From: Lapidilactobacillus gannanensis
GTDB lineage: Bacteria; Bacillota; Bacilli; Lactobacillales; Lactobacillaceae
NCBI RefSeq assembly: GCF_003946675.1
Contig: NZ_RHOT01000003.1
Coordinates: 1-64,000 of the forward strand
DNA length: 64,000 bases
Reading direction: 5' to 3'
Numbering within the stretch: position 1 is the first letter of the stretch; every line of letters starts with the position of its first letter. The notes below the pieces were generated by a model that was not told the origin of the DNA, searched no databases, and worked only from the letters and a program-made list of their open reading frames with translations. The position numbers were made by a program, and so were the translations under genes. Positions 1 through 12,278 of the stretch are shown in pieces.

Positions 1-405
1 AGCGAACCCGCTATTATGACCTTGACTGAGCGTGTTAGTCGTTATGAAATCATCGTTAAGATTACGGACTATCACGCTAACACTTGTCGACAAGCCCTGC
101 AAGATGTTATTAATGACTATGGTTCCGAATACTTTAAGACAGTTACTTTTGACAACGGTTCAGAGTTTGCGGATTTATCAAAGGTGAGTGGTACGACAGT
201 GTACTTCGCCCATCCGTACTCACCTTGGGAACGTGGTACTAATGAGAACCAAAACCAGCTGATCCGTGAGTTCATTCCTAAAGGCCGCTCAATGCGCCAA
301 TTGACCTTAACAGGGATTCAAGCAATCCAAAACGCTCTGAACCAAAGACCACGAAAGGTTCTCAACTATCAATCGGCAATGGCAGTTCTGCCAGACTTCG
401 ATTAA
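1..405 (+). CDS. IS30-family transposase, C-terminal part (gene starts before the window)
   Basis: The reading frame is open from base 1 and stops at 403-405. It encodes the end of a DDE transposase. The TFDNGSEF segment carries the second catalytic Asp and the WERGTNEN segment the catalytic Glu, in the order and spacing of the IS30 family. The C-terminus (LNQRPRKVLNY) is also typical of that family. IS30 enzymes cut and join the element's inverted repeats. The internal ATG at 16 is not a real start, because coding continues upstream of it. Only the 3' part is visible, so I cannot say whether the full copy is active. It lies tail-to-tail with the ATPase operon terminator. Confidence 0.88.
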   Translation, partial: SEPAIMTLTERVSRYEIIVKITDYHANTCRQALQDVINDYGSEYFKTVTFDNGSEFADLSKVSGTTVYFAHPYSPWERGTNENQNQLIREFIPKGRSMRQLTLTGIQAIQNALNQRPRKVLNYQSAMAVLPDFD

Positions 406-432
406 CTAGACCAATAACTAAGAATAGGTCGA

Positions 433-457
433 AAGTGTTGCACTTGATTTGACAATT
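433..457 (+). repeat. Probable right terminal inverted repeat of the IS30-type element
   Basis: About 30 bases after the transposase stop lies AAGTGTTGCACTTGATTTGA and then CAATT, which resembles IS30-family ends of lactobacilli from memory. The matching left end is outside the window, so it cannot be confirmed here. Confidence 0.4.
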
Positions 458-503
458 CGGGTAAAATAATCGGCTGAGTCTTAGGCATCAGTTATTTAGA
501 CGT

Positions 504-536
504 AAAAAAAGATCACTGAGAAAAAACTCAGTGACC
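504..536 (-). terminator. Rho-independent terminator of the atp operon
   Basis: Perfect 8-bp stem TCACTGAG/CTCAGTGA with a six-base loop. On the minus strand it is followed by seven T residues. It sits 14 bases after the atpC stop, as expected for the end of the ATPase operon. Confidence 0.85.
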
Positions 537-549
537 TCTTCTTATTAAA

Positions 550-984
550 TTAACGCTGACGCTTAGAAACATTAATTCGATTAATAGCCCGATTTAATGC
601 AACTTGCGCACGGTTAACTTCATCAATATCATGTCGGGCTTCAGCAGCCTTAATTTCTTGTTGCGCCCGTTCACGAGCATGTTCAGCTCGAGAAACGTCA
701 ATATCCCGAGCGCGCTCGGCACTATCGGCAACAATTGAAGCGACATTATCATTAACTTCGAGAAAACCGCCATTTATGGCAATTGCATCTTGATGATCAG
801 GGTTATCTGTCCGTTTAACACGAACTTCACCAATCGCAAGTGGTGCGATAATCGGTTCATGGTTTGCCATGATACCCAGATCGCCATCAACCGCACAAGC
901 TACAAGTAGCGTGGCGTGATGGTCATAAACCACACCGTCGGGAGTCACAATGTTAACGGTGAACATCTTTACAGATTCCGCCAT
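550..984 (-). CDS. atpC: F1Fo ATP synthase epsilon subunit
   Basis: This 144-residue protein is the epsilon subunit of the F1 central stalk, which links rotor and catalytic head and can inhibit ATP hydrolysis. The N-terminal beta-sandwich domain (about residues 8-90, with FTVNIVTPDG and GDLGIMANHEP) is followed by a two-helix C-terminal domain rich in Arg, Ala and Glu (about 90-140). The ATG at 984 has GGAGG upstream. It is the last gene of the operon, 13 bases after atpD, and a strong terminator follows. Confidence 0.96.
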   Translation of the reverse strand: MAESVKMFTVNIVTPDGVVYDHHATLLVACAVDGDLGIMANHEPIIAPLAIGEVRVKRTDNPDHQDAIAINGGFLEVNDNVASIVADSAERARDIDVSRAEHARERAQQEIKAAEARHDIDEVNRAQVALNRAINRINVSKRQR

Positions 985-997
985 TGTTTATGCCTCC

Positions 998-2416
<1,419 letters not shown>

Positions 2417-2443
2417 TTATAATTCCTCCCATCTCTCTAAATT

Positions 2444-3376
2444 TTATTCAAGAGCCGCAGCTCCACCAACAATTTCTGTAATTTCCGTTGTGATCTGTGC
2501 TTGTCTTGCCCGGTTTAACTGGGTGGAAAGGTCACGAATTAAGTCATTGGCATTATCCGTGGCACTCTTCATCGCTGTCATTGACGATGCATGTTCGGCC
2601 GTTTTCGCGTCCATAATTGCACCGAAAATTAAACTCTCAGCATACTGAGGCAAAATTGCATTTAAAGCGACATCAACCGACGGGTCAGCTAAATATTCAG
2701 TTGCCGCCGTGTTGTGTACTTTATCAGTATCAAGATCAGTAATTGGTAACATCTTTTCAGCCCGAAACGCTGATGACAGTGAGTTAACATGATGATTGTA
2801 GCAAACGTACAACTCATCGAAGACCCCATCATCAAACATGGTAACCATCGTCTTAACAATTTCCCGAACTTCGTTAAAAGTTGGTGAATCACTAACACCA
2901 CGGTACTCATAGGCTAATTGAATACCACGAGTCTTAAAGAATTCAGTACCCATGCCACCAACAACCATGACGGCATATTCACTGGGATCTTTATGATCAG
3001 ATAAAATATCCATTACTGAACGGAGTACATTACTGTTATAACCGCCAACTAGACCACGGTCACTGGTGATGACCAAGTAACCGGTCTTTTTAACTGGGCG
3101 TTCAACTAAAAGATTGTTTAATGATAAAACATCCTCTTCAGTTGTCCCAGTTTTGCTTTTCGCATGTTGGCGCATGAGAGCAAGCTCCAAAACTTTATTA
3201 GCAGCAAGATGGGTGACGATTTCGCGAATTTTTTTGGCATAAACTTGGTAATTAGTAGACTTATCTTCCAGCCGAACTAGTTTTGATCCTGAAACCATTT
3301 GCATGGCACTAGTGATCTGACCAGTTTTTTTGGTGGAAGCAATTCGCCGTTTAATATCAATTAATGATTCAGCCAA
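2444..3376 (-). CDS. atpG: F1Fo ATP synthase gamma subunit
   Basis: The gamma subunit is the rotating shaft of F1. The N-terminal helix (MAESLIDIKRRIASTKKTGQ) and the C-terminal helix (AMKSATDNANDLIRDLSTQL) form the coiled coil, with a Rossmann-like domain between. I place the start at a TTG at 3376: it follows AAAGGAG by about ten bases and gives the family N-terminus MAESL. A GTG at 3388 in the same frame lies inside the ribosome site. The product is 310 residues, slightly longer than average. Confidence 0.95.
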   Translation of the reverse strand: MAESLIDIKRRIASTKKTGQITSAMQMVSGSKLVRLEDKSTNYQVYAKKIREIVTHLAANKVLELALMRQHAKSKTGTTEEDVLSLNNLLVERPVKKTGYLVITSDRGLVGGYNSNVLRSVMDILSDHKDPSEYAVMVVGGMGTEFFKTRGIQLAYEYRGVSDSPTFNEVREIVKTMVTMFDDGVFDELYVCYNHHVNSLSSAFRAEKMLPITDLDTDKVHNTAATEYLADPSVDVALNAILPQYAESLIFGAIMDAKTAEHASSMTAMKSATDNANDLIRDLSTQLNRARQAQITTEITEIVGGAAALE

Positions 3377-3433
3377 TGATCTCACCACTCCTTTGCTAAC
3401 TTAAAAAACAGATTGTCCCTAATTGACCACTAA

Positions 3434-4963
<1,530 letters not shown>

Positions 4964-4977
4964 TTACTCTTAAAATC

Positions 4978-5535
4978 CTAACTTAATGGCTGAGCTAATA
5001 ACTCTCGCATTTGATTTAATCGTGTGCGAATACTGCCATCAATTCGACGATCTTGAACTTGAACAATGACACCACCGATAATTTCAGGATCGACGGTATT
5101 AACGACACTAGCGATCTTACCATCAAATCTTTGAACAAAAGCCTGCCCTAAAGCGGTTGTTTGTTCAGTCGTCATTGGTGTCGCTGTGACCGCTTTGATC
5201 AAAATTCGACCATTAGCAGCATCATAGCGCTTTTCGAACTCATCAATGATCAACCCTAAGTCGGCCATTCGTTTATAGTCGAAAAGCATTTGTAAAAAAT
5301 TCTGAATCGTCTGCGAAAACGGCTTTTTCAACGTGCTAACAAGTTGGGCCTGATCAGCCAGTGTCACGCTAGAACTAGCCATCACTGCGTCAAAATCAGG
5401 ATTATCTTGTAACACTTGCCGCAAAACTAATAACTCTTGAAAAAGTGGTTCAATCTCGTGCTGCTCATTGGCAAGCTCAAACAATGCCTTGGCATAACGT
5501 TTGCTAACTGTCGTATTATCGAGTTTCATCGGCAT
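4978..5535 (-). CDS. atpH: F1Fo ATP synthase delta subunit
   Basis: The delta subunit (OSCP) caps the F1 head and binds the peripheral b stalk. The 185 residues start with the family motif VSKRYAKALFELA and have the helical N-terminal domain. The C-terminal hallmark is DPEIIGGVIVQVQDRRIDGS. The ATG at 5535 lies about seven bases after AGGGG. The gene overlaps the end of atpF by 20 bases, suggesting coupled translation. A second ATG two codons later is a possible alternative. Confidence 0.95.
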   Translation of the reverse strand: MPMKLDNTTVSKRYAKALFELANEQHEIEPLFQELLVLRQVLQDNPDFDAVMASSSVTLADQAQLVSTLKKPFSQTIQNFLQMLFDYKRMADLGLIIDEFEKRYDAANGRILIKAVTATPMTTEQTTALGQAFVQRFDGKIASVVNTVDPEIIGGVIVQVQDRRIDGSIRTRLNQMRELLAQPLS

Positions 5536-6034
5536 TCGTCAACCCCTTTATATAGGCATCGATCAACTCTTTCTGATCATCTGCGTTGAGATCCTTTTTA
5601 ATGAGCGCTTCGGCGATATTGACCGCAATTTGTCCAACATCTTCGCGAGCACCATTTAAGGCATCGGTTTTAACTTGTTCAGCTTCAACCTTAGCTTTTG
5701 ATTTCAATTGGGCAGCTTCAGTTTGCGCAGCGGTGACAATTTCTTGACGACTTTTCTCACCGTTTTCTTTGGCTGTATTAACAATTTGAATTGCTTCCGA
5801 CTTGGAATTCTTCAATTCAGACTGTCGTTGTGCTGCCATCTGCTCAGCTTTGCTTCGAGATTCAGCGGCACCGTCAAGATCATCGGAAATCTTTTGGGCC
5901 CGCTTATCCATCATTTTCGTTACCGGACCCCATGCAAAGTGTTTAACTAACCACATTAACAGGATGAAAGTCACAATTAAGAAAATCGAATCGCCTAAGC
6001 TGGCATTGGCAGCAATAACTAATCCATTCGCCAT
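5516..6034 (-). CDS. atpF: F1Fo ATP synthase b subunit
   Basis: The b subunit is the peripheral stalk that holds F1 against the membrane a subunit. One N-terminal membrane helix (about residues 12-32) is followed by a long charged, Ala/Gln/Lys-rich helix (about 38-165) that dimerises. The ATG at 6034 sits about nine bases after AGGGAG and is preferred to a TTG two codons upstream. Length 172 is normal. Confidence 0.95.
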   Translation of the reverse strand: MANGLVIAANASLGDSIFLIVTFILLMWLVKHFAWGPVTKMMDKRAQKISDDLDGAAESRSKAEQMAAQRQSELKNSKSEAIQIVNTAKENGEKSRQEIVTAAQTEAAQLKSKAKVEAEQVKTDALNGAREDVGQIAVNIAEALIKKDLNADDQKELIDAYIKGLTNADETR

Positions 6035-6081
6035 GAACAACGCTCCCTTCTATTTAAAATTAACAAACAAAATTGCCAAGA

Positions 6082-6297
6082 TTAAACAAAGAGAATCAAG
6101 AAGGCAACAACGATAGCCAAGATAGGAACGGCTTCAATCAAACCAACACCGATGAACATTGTACTACGCAATTGACCAGCTAATTCTGGTTGGCGAGCCA
6201 TACTTTCAACAGTCTTAGAAATAACTTTCGCATTACCATAAGAAGTAGCTAAGGCAGCTAAACCTGCAGCGATGGCTGCGGCAACATATTTAATCAT
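6082..6297 (-). CDS. atpE: F1Fo ATP synthase c subunit
   Basis: This 71-residue proteolipid forms the c-ring. It is a hairpin of two membrane helices joined by the polar loop R35-Q36-P37. The second helix carries the ion-binding Glu55 in GLIEAVP, with Pro58 close by. I see no sodium-type residue pattern, so proton coupling is likely. The ATG at 6297 follows AGGAGG by about ten bases. An in-frame GTG at 6333 would overlap atpB and is not the start. Confidence 0.96.
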   Translation of the reverse strand: MIKYVAAAIAAGLAALATSYGNAKVISKTVESMARQPELAGQLRSTMFIGVGLIEAVPILAIVVAFLILFV

Positions 6298-6325
6298 TTT
6301 CGAAATTCCTCCTAAATTTGAAATC

Positions 6326-7036
6326 CTACTCACGTTCTAATTTACGTGAAAAATAAACACAAGATAAAATTGCAAAAACATAAGCCTGAATGGCACCGAT
6401 AAAGACTGAAAAGCCTTGCCAAATCATGGTCATTGGTGCCGCTACTACTGCAGTCAAAATACCAAAACTGCTAGCAACGTTTAACAATAAACCGATTAGA
6501 ACTTCTCCGGCGAAGATATTCCCATACAGCCGTAATGATAAGGTCAAAAAGTTCGTAAACTCTTCAATCAAATTTATTGGCAATAAGAATCCTACCGGGC
6601 GAATAAAATTGCTCATGTAACCCTTGAAGCCCCACTTCTCAACTGAGTAGTAGTGCGACATTAACAAGGTAACCATGGCTAATGGCATCGTGACCATTGG
6701 ATCTGCAGTCGGCGACTTGGTGAAAGTAATCCCATTAAATTTAACTTCTAAGAATAACCCTAATGTGTTAGAGAACAAAATAAATGTAAACAACACGAAG
6801 ATATAGAAGTAAAATGGTTTGCCTTCATCACCTGGCATAATCGCTTTCACGATTCCATTAGTGAAATCAATCAAATACTCTAACAAGTTCTGACCCTTAC
6901 CTGGTCTCATTGCCAATTTTCTTGATGTAAAGAAAACAAACAAAAATACCAGCAGTGCCGTCAGCAGGGTCGAGATACAGTTAGCTGTGTTAAACCTGAG
7001 CCCCATGAAAGTTAGGTATTGATATTTCTCGTCCAA
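6326..7036 (-). CDS. atpB: F1Fo ATP synthase a subunit
   Basis: The a subunit forms the two proton half-channels beside the c-ring. Several membrane helices are visible. The essential Arg lies in [13 protein letters not shown], and the last helix ([17 protein letters not shown]) is the conserved channel helix. The start is most likely TTG at 7036, six bases after AAGGAGG; the TTG at 7054 would put the ribosome site inside the gene. This gives 236 residues. It is the first gene of the atp operon, and no atpI is seen upstream. Confidence 0.95.
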   Translation of the reverse strand: MDEKYQYLTFMGLRFNTANCISTLLTALLVFLFVFFTSRKLAMRPGKGQNLLEYLIDFTNGIVKAIMPGDEGKPFYFYIFVLFTFILFSNTLGLFLEVKFNGITFTKSPTADPMVTMPLAMVTLLMSHYYSVEKWGFKGYMSNFIRPVGFLLPINLIEEFTNFLTLSLRLYGNIFAGEVLIGLLLNVASSFGILTAVVAAPMTMIWQGFSVFIGAIQAYVFAILSCVYFSRKLERE

Positions 7037-7065
7037 AGCGCGCCTCCTTCCCAAAACAATCTGAA

Positions 7066-7100
7066 AGTTTCAAGAAAAAACGAGGTTTATTCTCGAAACT
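7066..7100 (-). promoter_or_regulatory. Stem-loop in the atp operon leader
   Basis: An 11-bp inverted repeat, AGTTTCGAGAA and TTCTTGAAACT on the minus strand (one G-U pair), encloses a 13-base loop. It lies between the promoter and the atpB ribosome site. No T-run follows directly, so it is more likely an mRNA stability or translation element than a terminator. Confidence 0.5.
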
Positions 7101-7141
7101 GGTGTTTCAGTCTCTAAACAAGTTCAGAAAACACAGACTAA

Positions 7142-7170
7142 ATCTTAACACCAACAAAACTAAAATTCAA
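7142..7170 (-). promoter_or_regulatory. Promoter of the atp operon
   Basis: TTGAAT (7170-7165) and TAAGAT (7147-7142) are spaced by 17 bases, a good vegetative promoter. The predicted start is about 100 bases before atpB. No terminator is visible after upp, so read-through from upstream is also possible. Confidence 0.6.
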
Positions 7171-7208
7171 AGGAAAGTTCGCATGAAAAGGCTTTATCGC
7201 ACGGTGTT

Positions 7209-7838
7209 TTATTTGGTGCCGAATAAACGATCACCAGCATCGCCAAGTCCAGGCGTAATGTAACCAGTTTCAGTTAGGCGATCATCTAAGGCCGCTGCAT
7301 AAATATCAACATCAGGATGAGCCTTCTGAACTGCCTCGACCCCTTCTGGTGCAGCTACTAAAACGACCAACCGCATACTTTTGGCACCGCGCTTCTTCAA
7401 AGCGTCAATTGCCATATTAGCTGAACCACCAGTTGCTAACATTGGATCAACAATAAATAAAATTCGTTGATCAATATCAGGCGGCATCTTGACAAAATAT
7501 TCGTGCGGTTCCAAAGTTTTCTCGTCACGATACATGCCAATGTGACCAACCTTTGCCGCTGGAATTAACTCTAAAACACCATCGACCATCCCTAAACCAG
7601 CACGTAAAATTGGCACAACTGCTAATTTCTTACCAGCTAATTGCTTTTGCACAGTTTTACCCATTGGTGTCTCAATCTCGACATCCTGTAAAGGTAAATC
7701 GCGGGTAATTTCGTAAACCATCAACTCGGCAATTTCATTCGCAACCTCGCGAAATACTTTTGTCCCCGTTGACTTATCACGAATGATCGTTAACTTGTGC
7801 TGAATCAATGGATGATTCAAAACGGTAAATTTTCCCAT
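7209..7838 (-). CDS. upp: Uracil phosphoribosyltransferase
   Basis: Upp salvages uracil with PRPP to make UMP. The PRPP-binding loop appears as [15 protein letters not shown] (about residues 124-138), and the uracil-binding C-terminus as [17 protein letters not shown]. From the ATG at 7838 the product is 209 residues, the exact family length; an upstream in-frame codon at 7868 would add ten non-conserved residues. It lies between glyA and the ATPase operon, a common order in Gram-positive bacteria. Confidence 0.97.
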   Translation of the reverse strand: MGKFTVLNHPLIQHKLTIIRDKSTGTKVFREVANEIAELMVYEITRDLPLQDVEIETPMGKTVQKQLAGKKLAVVPILRAGLGMVDGVLELIPAAKVGHIGMYRDEKTLEPHEYFVKMPPDIDQRILFIVDPMLATGGSANMAIDALKKRGAKSMRLVVLVAAPEGVEAVQKAHPDVDIYAAALDDRLTETGYITPGLGDAGDRLFGTK

Positions 7839-7906
7839 ACCTTTGCCACCTTTCATTTTCCAAATCATATCAATGATAAGCTAGTTGCCCTTAAATATCT
7901 ACCTGA

Positions 7907-9145
7907 TTAGCCCCAATTTATTGGAAAACTTTCGGCAAAATCATTGATTTTTTGATGTAACCGCTTCAATTCAACGTCATCTTCGCGATTTTGGATAGCC
8001 GCGATAATGAAGTGAGCAATTTGGGTGACGTCTGCTTCCTTCATTCCTCTGGTAGTAATCGCTGGCGTCCCAATTCGAATACCACTTGTTTTAAAAGGCC
8101 CGTTCTGTTCAAAAGGAATCGTGTTTTTGTTAAGCGTAATCTGTAAAGAATCTAATAATTCTTGAACATCACGACCATACAAGCCGGTGCCCGTCACATC
8201 TAATAACATTAGATGATTATCTGTCCCACCAGAAACAACCCGAAAAGTTGGATCTGCATTGAAGACTGCTGCCATCGCCTGAGCGTTCAAAACAATTTGG
8301 CGTGCATAAGTCTTGAATTCTGGCTGCAAGGCTTCGCCTAACGCAATAGCTTTGGCTGCAATCACATGCTCCAAAGGACCACCTTGAGTACCTGGGAAAA
8401 CAGCTGAGTTAATTGCTTTGCCATATTTTGCTTTTGCCAAAATCATGCCACCACGAGGTCCCCGTAATGTTTTGTGAGTAGTCGTCGTCACCACGTCGCT
8501 ATAGGGTACCGGACTAGGATGAACCCCGGCAGCAACTAAACCAGCAATATGCGCCATATCCACCATTAATAGTGCACCGACTTGATCAGCTATTTCCCGT
8601 AAGCGCGGAAAATCAATCAGCCGACTATACGCAGAAGCACCTGCAACAATTAATTTTGGTTGAACTTCTTTGGCAATTCTCAGAATTTCTTCATAATCAA
8701 GTTGTTCTGTTTCGGGATCCACGCCATAACTATGGAAATTATAAGTCTCACCACTAAAATTAACTGGCGAACCATGAGTCAAATGACCACCAGCCGTTAA
8801 ATCCATCCCTAAAACGTTGTCGCCTGGTTTTAACAAAGCACGATAAACCGCCTCATTGGCTTGCGAGCCAGAATGTGGTTGCACATTAGCATACTCGGCC
8901 CCAAATAATTCGCGCGCCCGATCAATCGCTAACTGCTCAATTTGATCAATATACTCACAACCACCGTAAAAACGATGGCCAGGATAGCCTTCTGCATATT
9001 TATTAGTTAGCACACTGCCTTGAGCAGCTCGAACTGCATTCGACACAACATTTTCTGAAGCAATTAACTCAATGTTTTGTCGCTGCCGCGTTTCTTCATG
9101 ATGAATTGCTGTCCAGACAGCTTGATCACGATTATTAAATTCCAT
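7907..9145 (-). CDS. glyA: Serine hydroxymethyltransferase
   Basis: GlyA converts serine and tetrahydrofolate to glycine and methylene-tetrahydrofolate using pyridoxal phosphate. The PLP lysine is in [16 protein letters not shown] (near residue 225). Substrate residues occur in [10 protein letters not shown] and the glycine-rich FPGTQGGP. The ATG at 9145 follows AAGGGGG and gives 412 residues. An in-frame GTG at 9166 lies at the promoter -10 box and so cannot be the start. Confidence 0.97.
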   Translation of the reverse strand: MEFNNRDQAVWTAIHHEETRQRQNIELIASENVVSNAVRAAQGSVLTNKYAEGYPGHRFYGGCEYIDQIEQLAIDRARELFGAEYANVQPHSGSQANEAVYRALLKPGDNVLGMDLTAGGHLTHGSPVNFSGETYNFHSYGVDPETEQLDYEEILRIAKEVQPKLIVAGASAYSRLIDFPRLREIADQVGALLMVDMAHIAGLVAAGVHPSPVPYSDVVTTTTHKTLRGPRGGMILAKAKYGKAINSAVFPGTQGGPLEHVIAAKAIALGEALQPEFKTYARQIVLNAQAMAAVFNADPTFRVVSGGTDNHLMLLDVTGTGLYGRDVQELLDSLQITLNKNTIPFEQNGPFKTSGIRIGTPAITTRGMKEADVTQIAHFIIAAIQNREDDVELKRLHQKINDFAESFPINWG

Positions 9146-9166
9146 TCGATAACCCCCTTGATTCAC

Positions 9167-9195
9167 ATTATACTGATATTTTACTCAATTCTAAA
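9167..9195 (-). promoter_or_regulatory. Promoter of glyA
   Basis: TTTAGA (9195-9190), a 17-base spacer and TATAAT (9172-9167). Transcription would start about 15 bases before the glyA ATG, giving a very short leader and supporting the ATG at 9145. Confidence 0.6.
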
Positions 9196-9268
9196 CGTTA
9201 TTGCCTAATAACTAACACCGAATTATTCCCCACGAGTTCTGCCATATTTTTTCGTGGAAAAGACTAAA

Positions 9269-10294
9269 TTATTTTTGATAAAATTGACCACCGGCGGCCT
9301 TCTTTAAGCGATTCATATAGGCTAAGCCTAGTTTTTGTTCAGCTACACCGGCAGCTAAAATAACTTTGACTTGAGGGTGATCATCAAAAAAACGTAACCC
9401 GGCAAAAAGATCTTGAGCCGCTGTCGTGATATTATCGCCAAGTGAATAAGTGAGGACTTGATGAGAATTTGTGTCAAGCTTTAATTGCGCCAGTTGTTGG
9501 TCAAAAGCCAAGATGCCTAAAGGTGCTGTTTGTTGGGTCAGCTCCTGAGCCACAGCTGCTTTAAAGTCAGATTGATTGGCAACTATCAAGACTTGCGCAC
9601 TCGGCGCATAATGTTTATATTTCATTCCTGGCGCCTTAGGTATTTCGTCTTTTTTAACATGGTGTTGCTCAGTTTCAACTGGCCCAATAATTGGCGCCAA
9701 ATCATCAGCATTAATAAAGCCTGGCCGCAAGATTGCCGCAGGCTGGACACTTAAATCAATCACTGTTGATTCCAAGCCGACCTTAGTCGGACCATCATCC
9801 AGAATACCGGCAATTTTACCACCTAAATCATGATAGACATGCTGTGCTGTAGTTGGACTTGGCTTACCTGAAGTATTCGCAGAAGGACCTACAATGGGAA
9901 TGCCAGTTTCCCGAATTAAAGCCAAAGTAGCCGCATTGTTAGGCATTCGAAAAGCCGCCGTTTGCAAACCACCAGTTACACAAGGTAATAAACTACCAGG
10001 TAAAATCGGCAGGATAATCGTCAGTGGACCTGGCCAGAAGGCCTTCATCAAAGCTAATGCAGCTGCATTCTTAGCGGCGTAATGCCAAACCATCTCCGGC
10101 GAATTCACATGGACAATCAATGGGTTATCACTTGGACGGCCCTTAGCCTGATAAACAGCCTTAACTGAAGCTTCACGGTTGATAACTGCGCCTAAACCGT
10201 AAACCGTTTCTGTGGGAAAACTAATTAGTTCACCTTGCCGTAATAACGCTGCTGCTGCAGAAATCTCTTGCGTATTAAAAATTTTTGTTTCCAT
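9269..10294 (-). CDS. L-threonylcarbamoyladenylate synthase (Sua5/YwlC type)
   Basis: Makes threonylcarbamoyl-AMP from threonine, bicarbonate and ATP for the t6A37 modification of ANN-decoding tRNAs. The YrdC-like catalytic domain (about residues 10-200) contains GELISFPTETVYGLG, KGRPSDNPL and GPSANTSGKPSPT. A C-terminal Sua5 domain (about 230-335) makes this the long two-domain form of 341 residues. The ATG at 10294 has GAGG seven bases upstream. It follows prmC, so two translation-apparatus modification genes sit together. Confidence 0.93.
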   Translation of the reverse strand: METKIFNTQEISAAAALLRQGELISFPTETVYGLGAVINREASVKAVYQAKGRPSDNPLIVHVNSPEMVWHYAAKNAAALALMKAFWPGPLTIILPILPGSLLPCVTGGLQTAAFRMPNNAATLALIRETGIPIVGPSANTSGKPSPTTAQHVYHDLGGKIAGILDDGPTKVGLESTVIDLSVQPAAILRPGFINADDLAPIIGPVETEQHHVKKDEIPKAPGMKYKHYAPSAQVLIVANQSDFKAAVAQELTQQTAPLGILAFDQQLAQLKLDTNSHQVLTYSLGDNITTAAQDLFAGLRFFDDHPQVKVILAAGVAEQKLGLAYMNRLKKAAGGQFYQK

Positions 10295-10354
10295 AAATAA
10301 CCTCACAACTTCTTTCTTGATACATAAAACTTAATTTCTAATTGCTGTCCTTGA

Positions 10355-11203
10355 TTAATCCGGCAATTTAATCCGCGCCATTCGTGGCCAACCAGCCAGA
10401 TCTTGCTTGATCTGAATGGTTGCTTGCGGGAGGGCTTGCTGATAAATCTCACGAATTGACGCTGCTTGTTGATACCCAAATTCTAGAAAAAGTTGTCCCG
10501 CCGGTTTTAAATGAGCTGCGACTGTTTGCGCCAACTGCTGATACAGAGCCAATCCCTGGTTATCGGCATATAAAGCCTGTTGTGGTTCAAAATTTTTAAC
10601 TGAGTAATCCATTACCCTAGTTTCTGATCGACTGATATAGGGTGGATTAGAAATAATGATATCAAACTGTTCATTATCCACGGCAGCCAGCAAATCGCCC
10701 TGTCTAAAATGAATGGCTAACTGTAAATGTTGAGCATTTTCCTGGGCAACTGCTAGTGCAGCCTCACTAATATCAGAGGCCCAAACATCACTGGCTGGTA
10801 ACTCATGCTTGATTGCCAAGGCAATTGCACCAGAACCTGTCCCCACATCCAAAATCCGTAACGCTTTCGTTGCTGGCGTACTTTCTAACAGCCAAGCCAC
10901 CAGCAGTTCGGTCTCTGGCCGCGGGATCAGCGTTGCTGGCGTTACTTTAAGCGGTAAATCGTAAAACCAAGCTTGTCCTAAAATATATTGTGCTGGCTGA
11001 CCTGTTAGCAGAGTGGCAACGTCAGCTTGAAACTGCTGCCAAGCAGCTACCGGCATTTCGGACCGCTCTTTAAAAATCAAATCAGTTTTAGTCCATTTTT
11101 GTCGTTCCAATAAAATGTACTCCGCTGCTTGCTCATCTAATTGTTTTTCTTTTAGTAGCAAAAAAGCCCACTTAAGGGCCTTATAATACGTCGGTCGATT
11201 CAT
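10355..11203 (-). CDS. prmC: Release factor glutamine N5-methyltransferase
   Basis: PrmC methylates the Gln of the GGQ motif in release factors RF1 and RF2. The SAM-binding motif ILDVGTGSGAIALAI is near residue 115 and the substrate motif NPPYIS near 180. A helical N-terminal domain precedes the Rossmann fold. The ATG at 11203 lies inside the end of prfA (23-base overlap) behind a GGAG, giving 282 residues. Pairing with prfA, its substrate gene, is standard. Confidence 0.95.
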   Translation of the reverse strand: MNRPTYYKALKWAFLLLKEKQLDEQAAEYILLERQKWTKTDLIFKERSEMPVAAWQQFQADVATLLTGQPAQYILGQAWFYDLPLKVTPATLIPRPETELLVAWLLESTPATKALRILDVGTGSGAIALAIKHELPASDVWASDISEAALAVAQENAQHLQLAIHFRQGDLLAAVDNEQFDIIISNPPYISRSETRVMDYSVKNFEPQQALYADNQGLALYQQLAQTVAAHLKPAGQLFLEFGYQQAASIREIYQQALPQATIQIKQDLAGWPRMARIKLPD

Positions 11204-12278
11204 CAGTAATTCGCTCCAACTTCTTGGTTTGATCCCAAACAATCAAGGCATCAATCACTTCACCAAGTTCACCGTTCATGATTCGATCAAGTTTATTCAA
11301 CGTCAAACCAATCCGATGATCAGTTACCCGATTTTGAGGATAATTATAGGTCCGAATTCGCTCTGAACGATCCCCCGTCCCGACAGCTGACTTACGATTA
11401 GCATCATATTCGTTTTGATTTTGACTTTCATAATAGTCGTACACCCGTGAACGTAAAATTTGCATCGCCTTTTCACGGTTTTGCTGTTGTGACCGTTGAT
11501 CTTGCATTGCCACAACAATCCCTGTTGGTAAATGGGTCATCCGCACCGCAGAACTGGTCTTATTAATATGCTGACCACCAGCACCAGACGAACGATAAAC
11601 ATCAACTCGAATATCTTTAGGATCAATATCTAAATCAACTGCGTCATATTCAGGCATCACCGCAACTGTTGCCGTAGAGGTATGAACTCGCCCAGCAGAT
11701 TCCGTTTCAGGAACTCGTTGAACTCGATGGGCGCCATTTTCATATTTTAATTTTGAATAGACATTTTCACCAGTGATCATGACGGCAACTTCTTTAAAAC
11801 CGCCAACTTCAGTCCGATTCTCATCAACAATTTCAAATTGCCAATTCTGACGTTCAGCATAATGATGATACATATTCAATAAATCTCCAGCAAAGAGTGA
11901 AGCTTCATCGCCACCAGCAGCGCCACGAATTTCCATAATAATGTTTTTATCATCGTTAGGATCAGTAGGAATCATTAACAACATGATTTCATGTTCCAAT
12001 TGATCGCGTTCGGCAGTTAAATCGTCAATTTCAGCTTTAGCTAAATCAGCTAATTCTTTATCATTGCTTTCCCGCATGATTTCATCATTGTCACTAATTT
12101 CCTGAACCACTTCACGGTAACGTTTATACTTGTTGACCACATCAAGCATTCCGGCAGCTTCCTTGGAAACTTCCAAATAACGCTTAGTATTGCCAATTAC
12201 TTCTGGATCAGCCATCATTTCAGTTAATTCATCGTAACGATCAACCAATCCATCTAATTGTGCTAAAATCTTGTCCAT
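11181..12278 (-). CDS. prfA: Peptide chain release factor 1
   Basis: RF1 reads UAA and UAG stop codons and triggers peptide release. The GGQ tip motif is in SSGAGGQHINKTSSAVR (near residue 234), and the stop-recognition region lies in RVPETESAGRVHTSTATV. Length 365 fits. The ATG overlaps the tdk stop codon by one base (TAATG), which suggests translational coupling. Confidence 0.97.
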   Translation of the reverse strand: MDKILAQLDGLVDRYDELTEMMADPEVIGNTKRYLEVSKEAAGMLDVVNKYKRYREVVQEISDNDEIMRESNDKELADLAKAEIDDLTAERDQLEHEIMLLMIPTDPNDDKNIIMEIRGAAGGDEASLFAGDLLNMYHHYAERQNWQFEIVDENRTEVGGFKEVAVMITGENVYSKLKYENGAHRVQRVPETESAGRVHTSTATVAVMPEYDAVDLDIDPKDIRVDVYRSSGAGGQHINKTSSAVRMTHLPTGIVVAMQDQRSQQQNREKAMQILRSRVYDYYESQNQNEYDANRKSAVGTGDRSERIRTYNYPQNRVTDHRIGLTLNKLDRIMNGELGEVIDALIVWDQTKKLERITDESTDVL

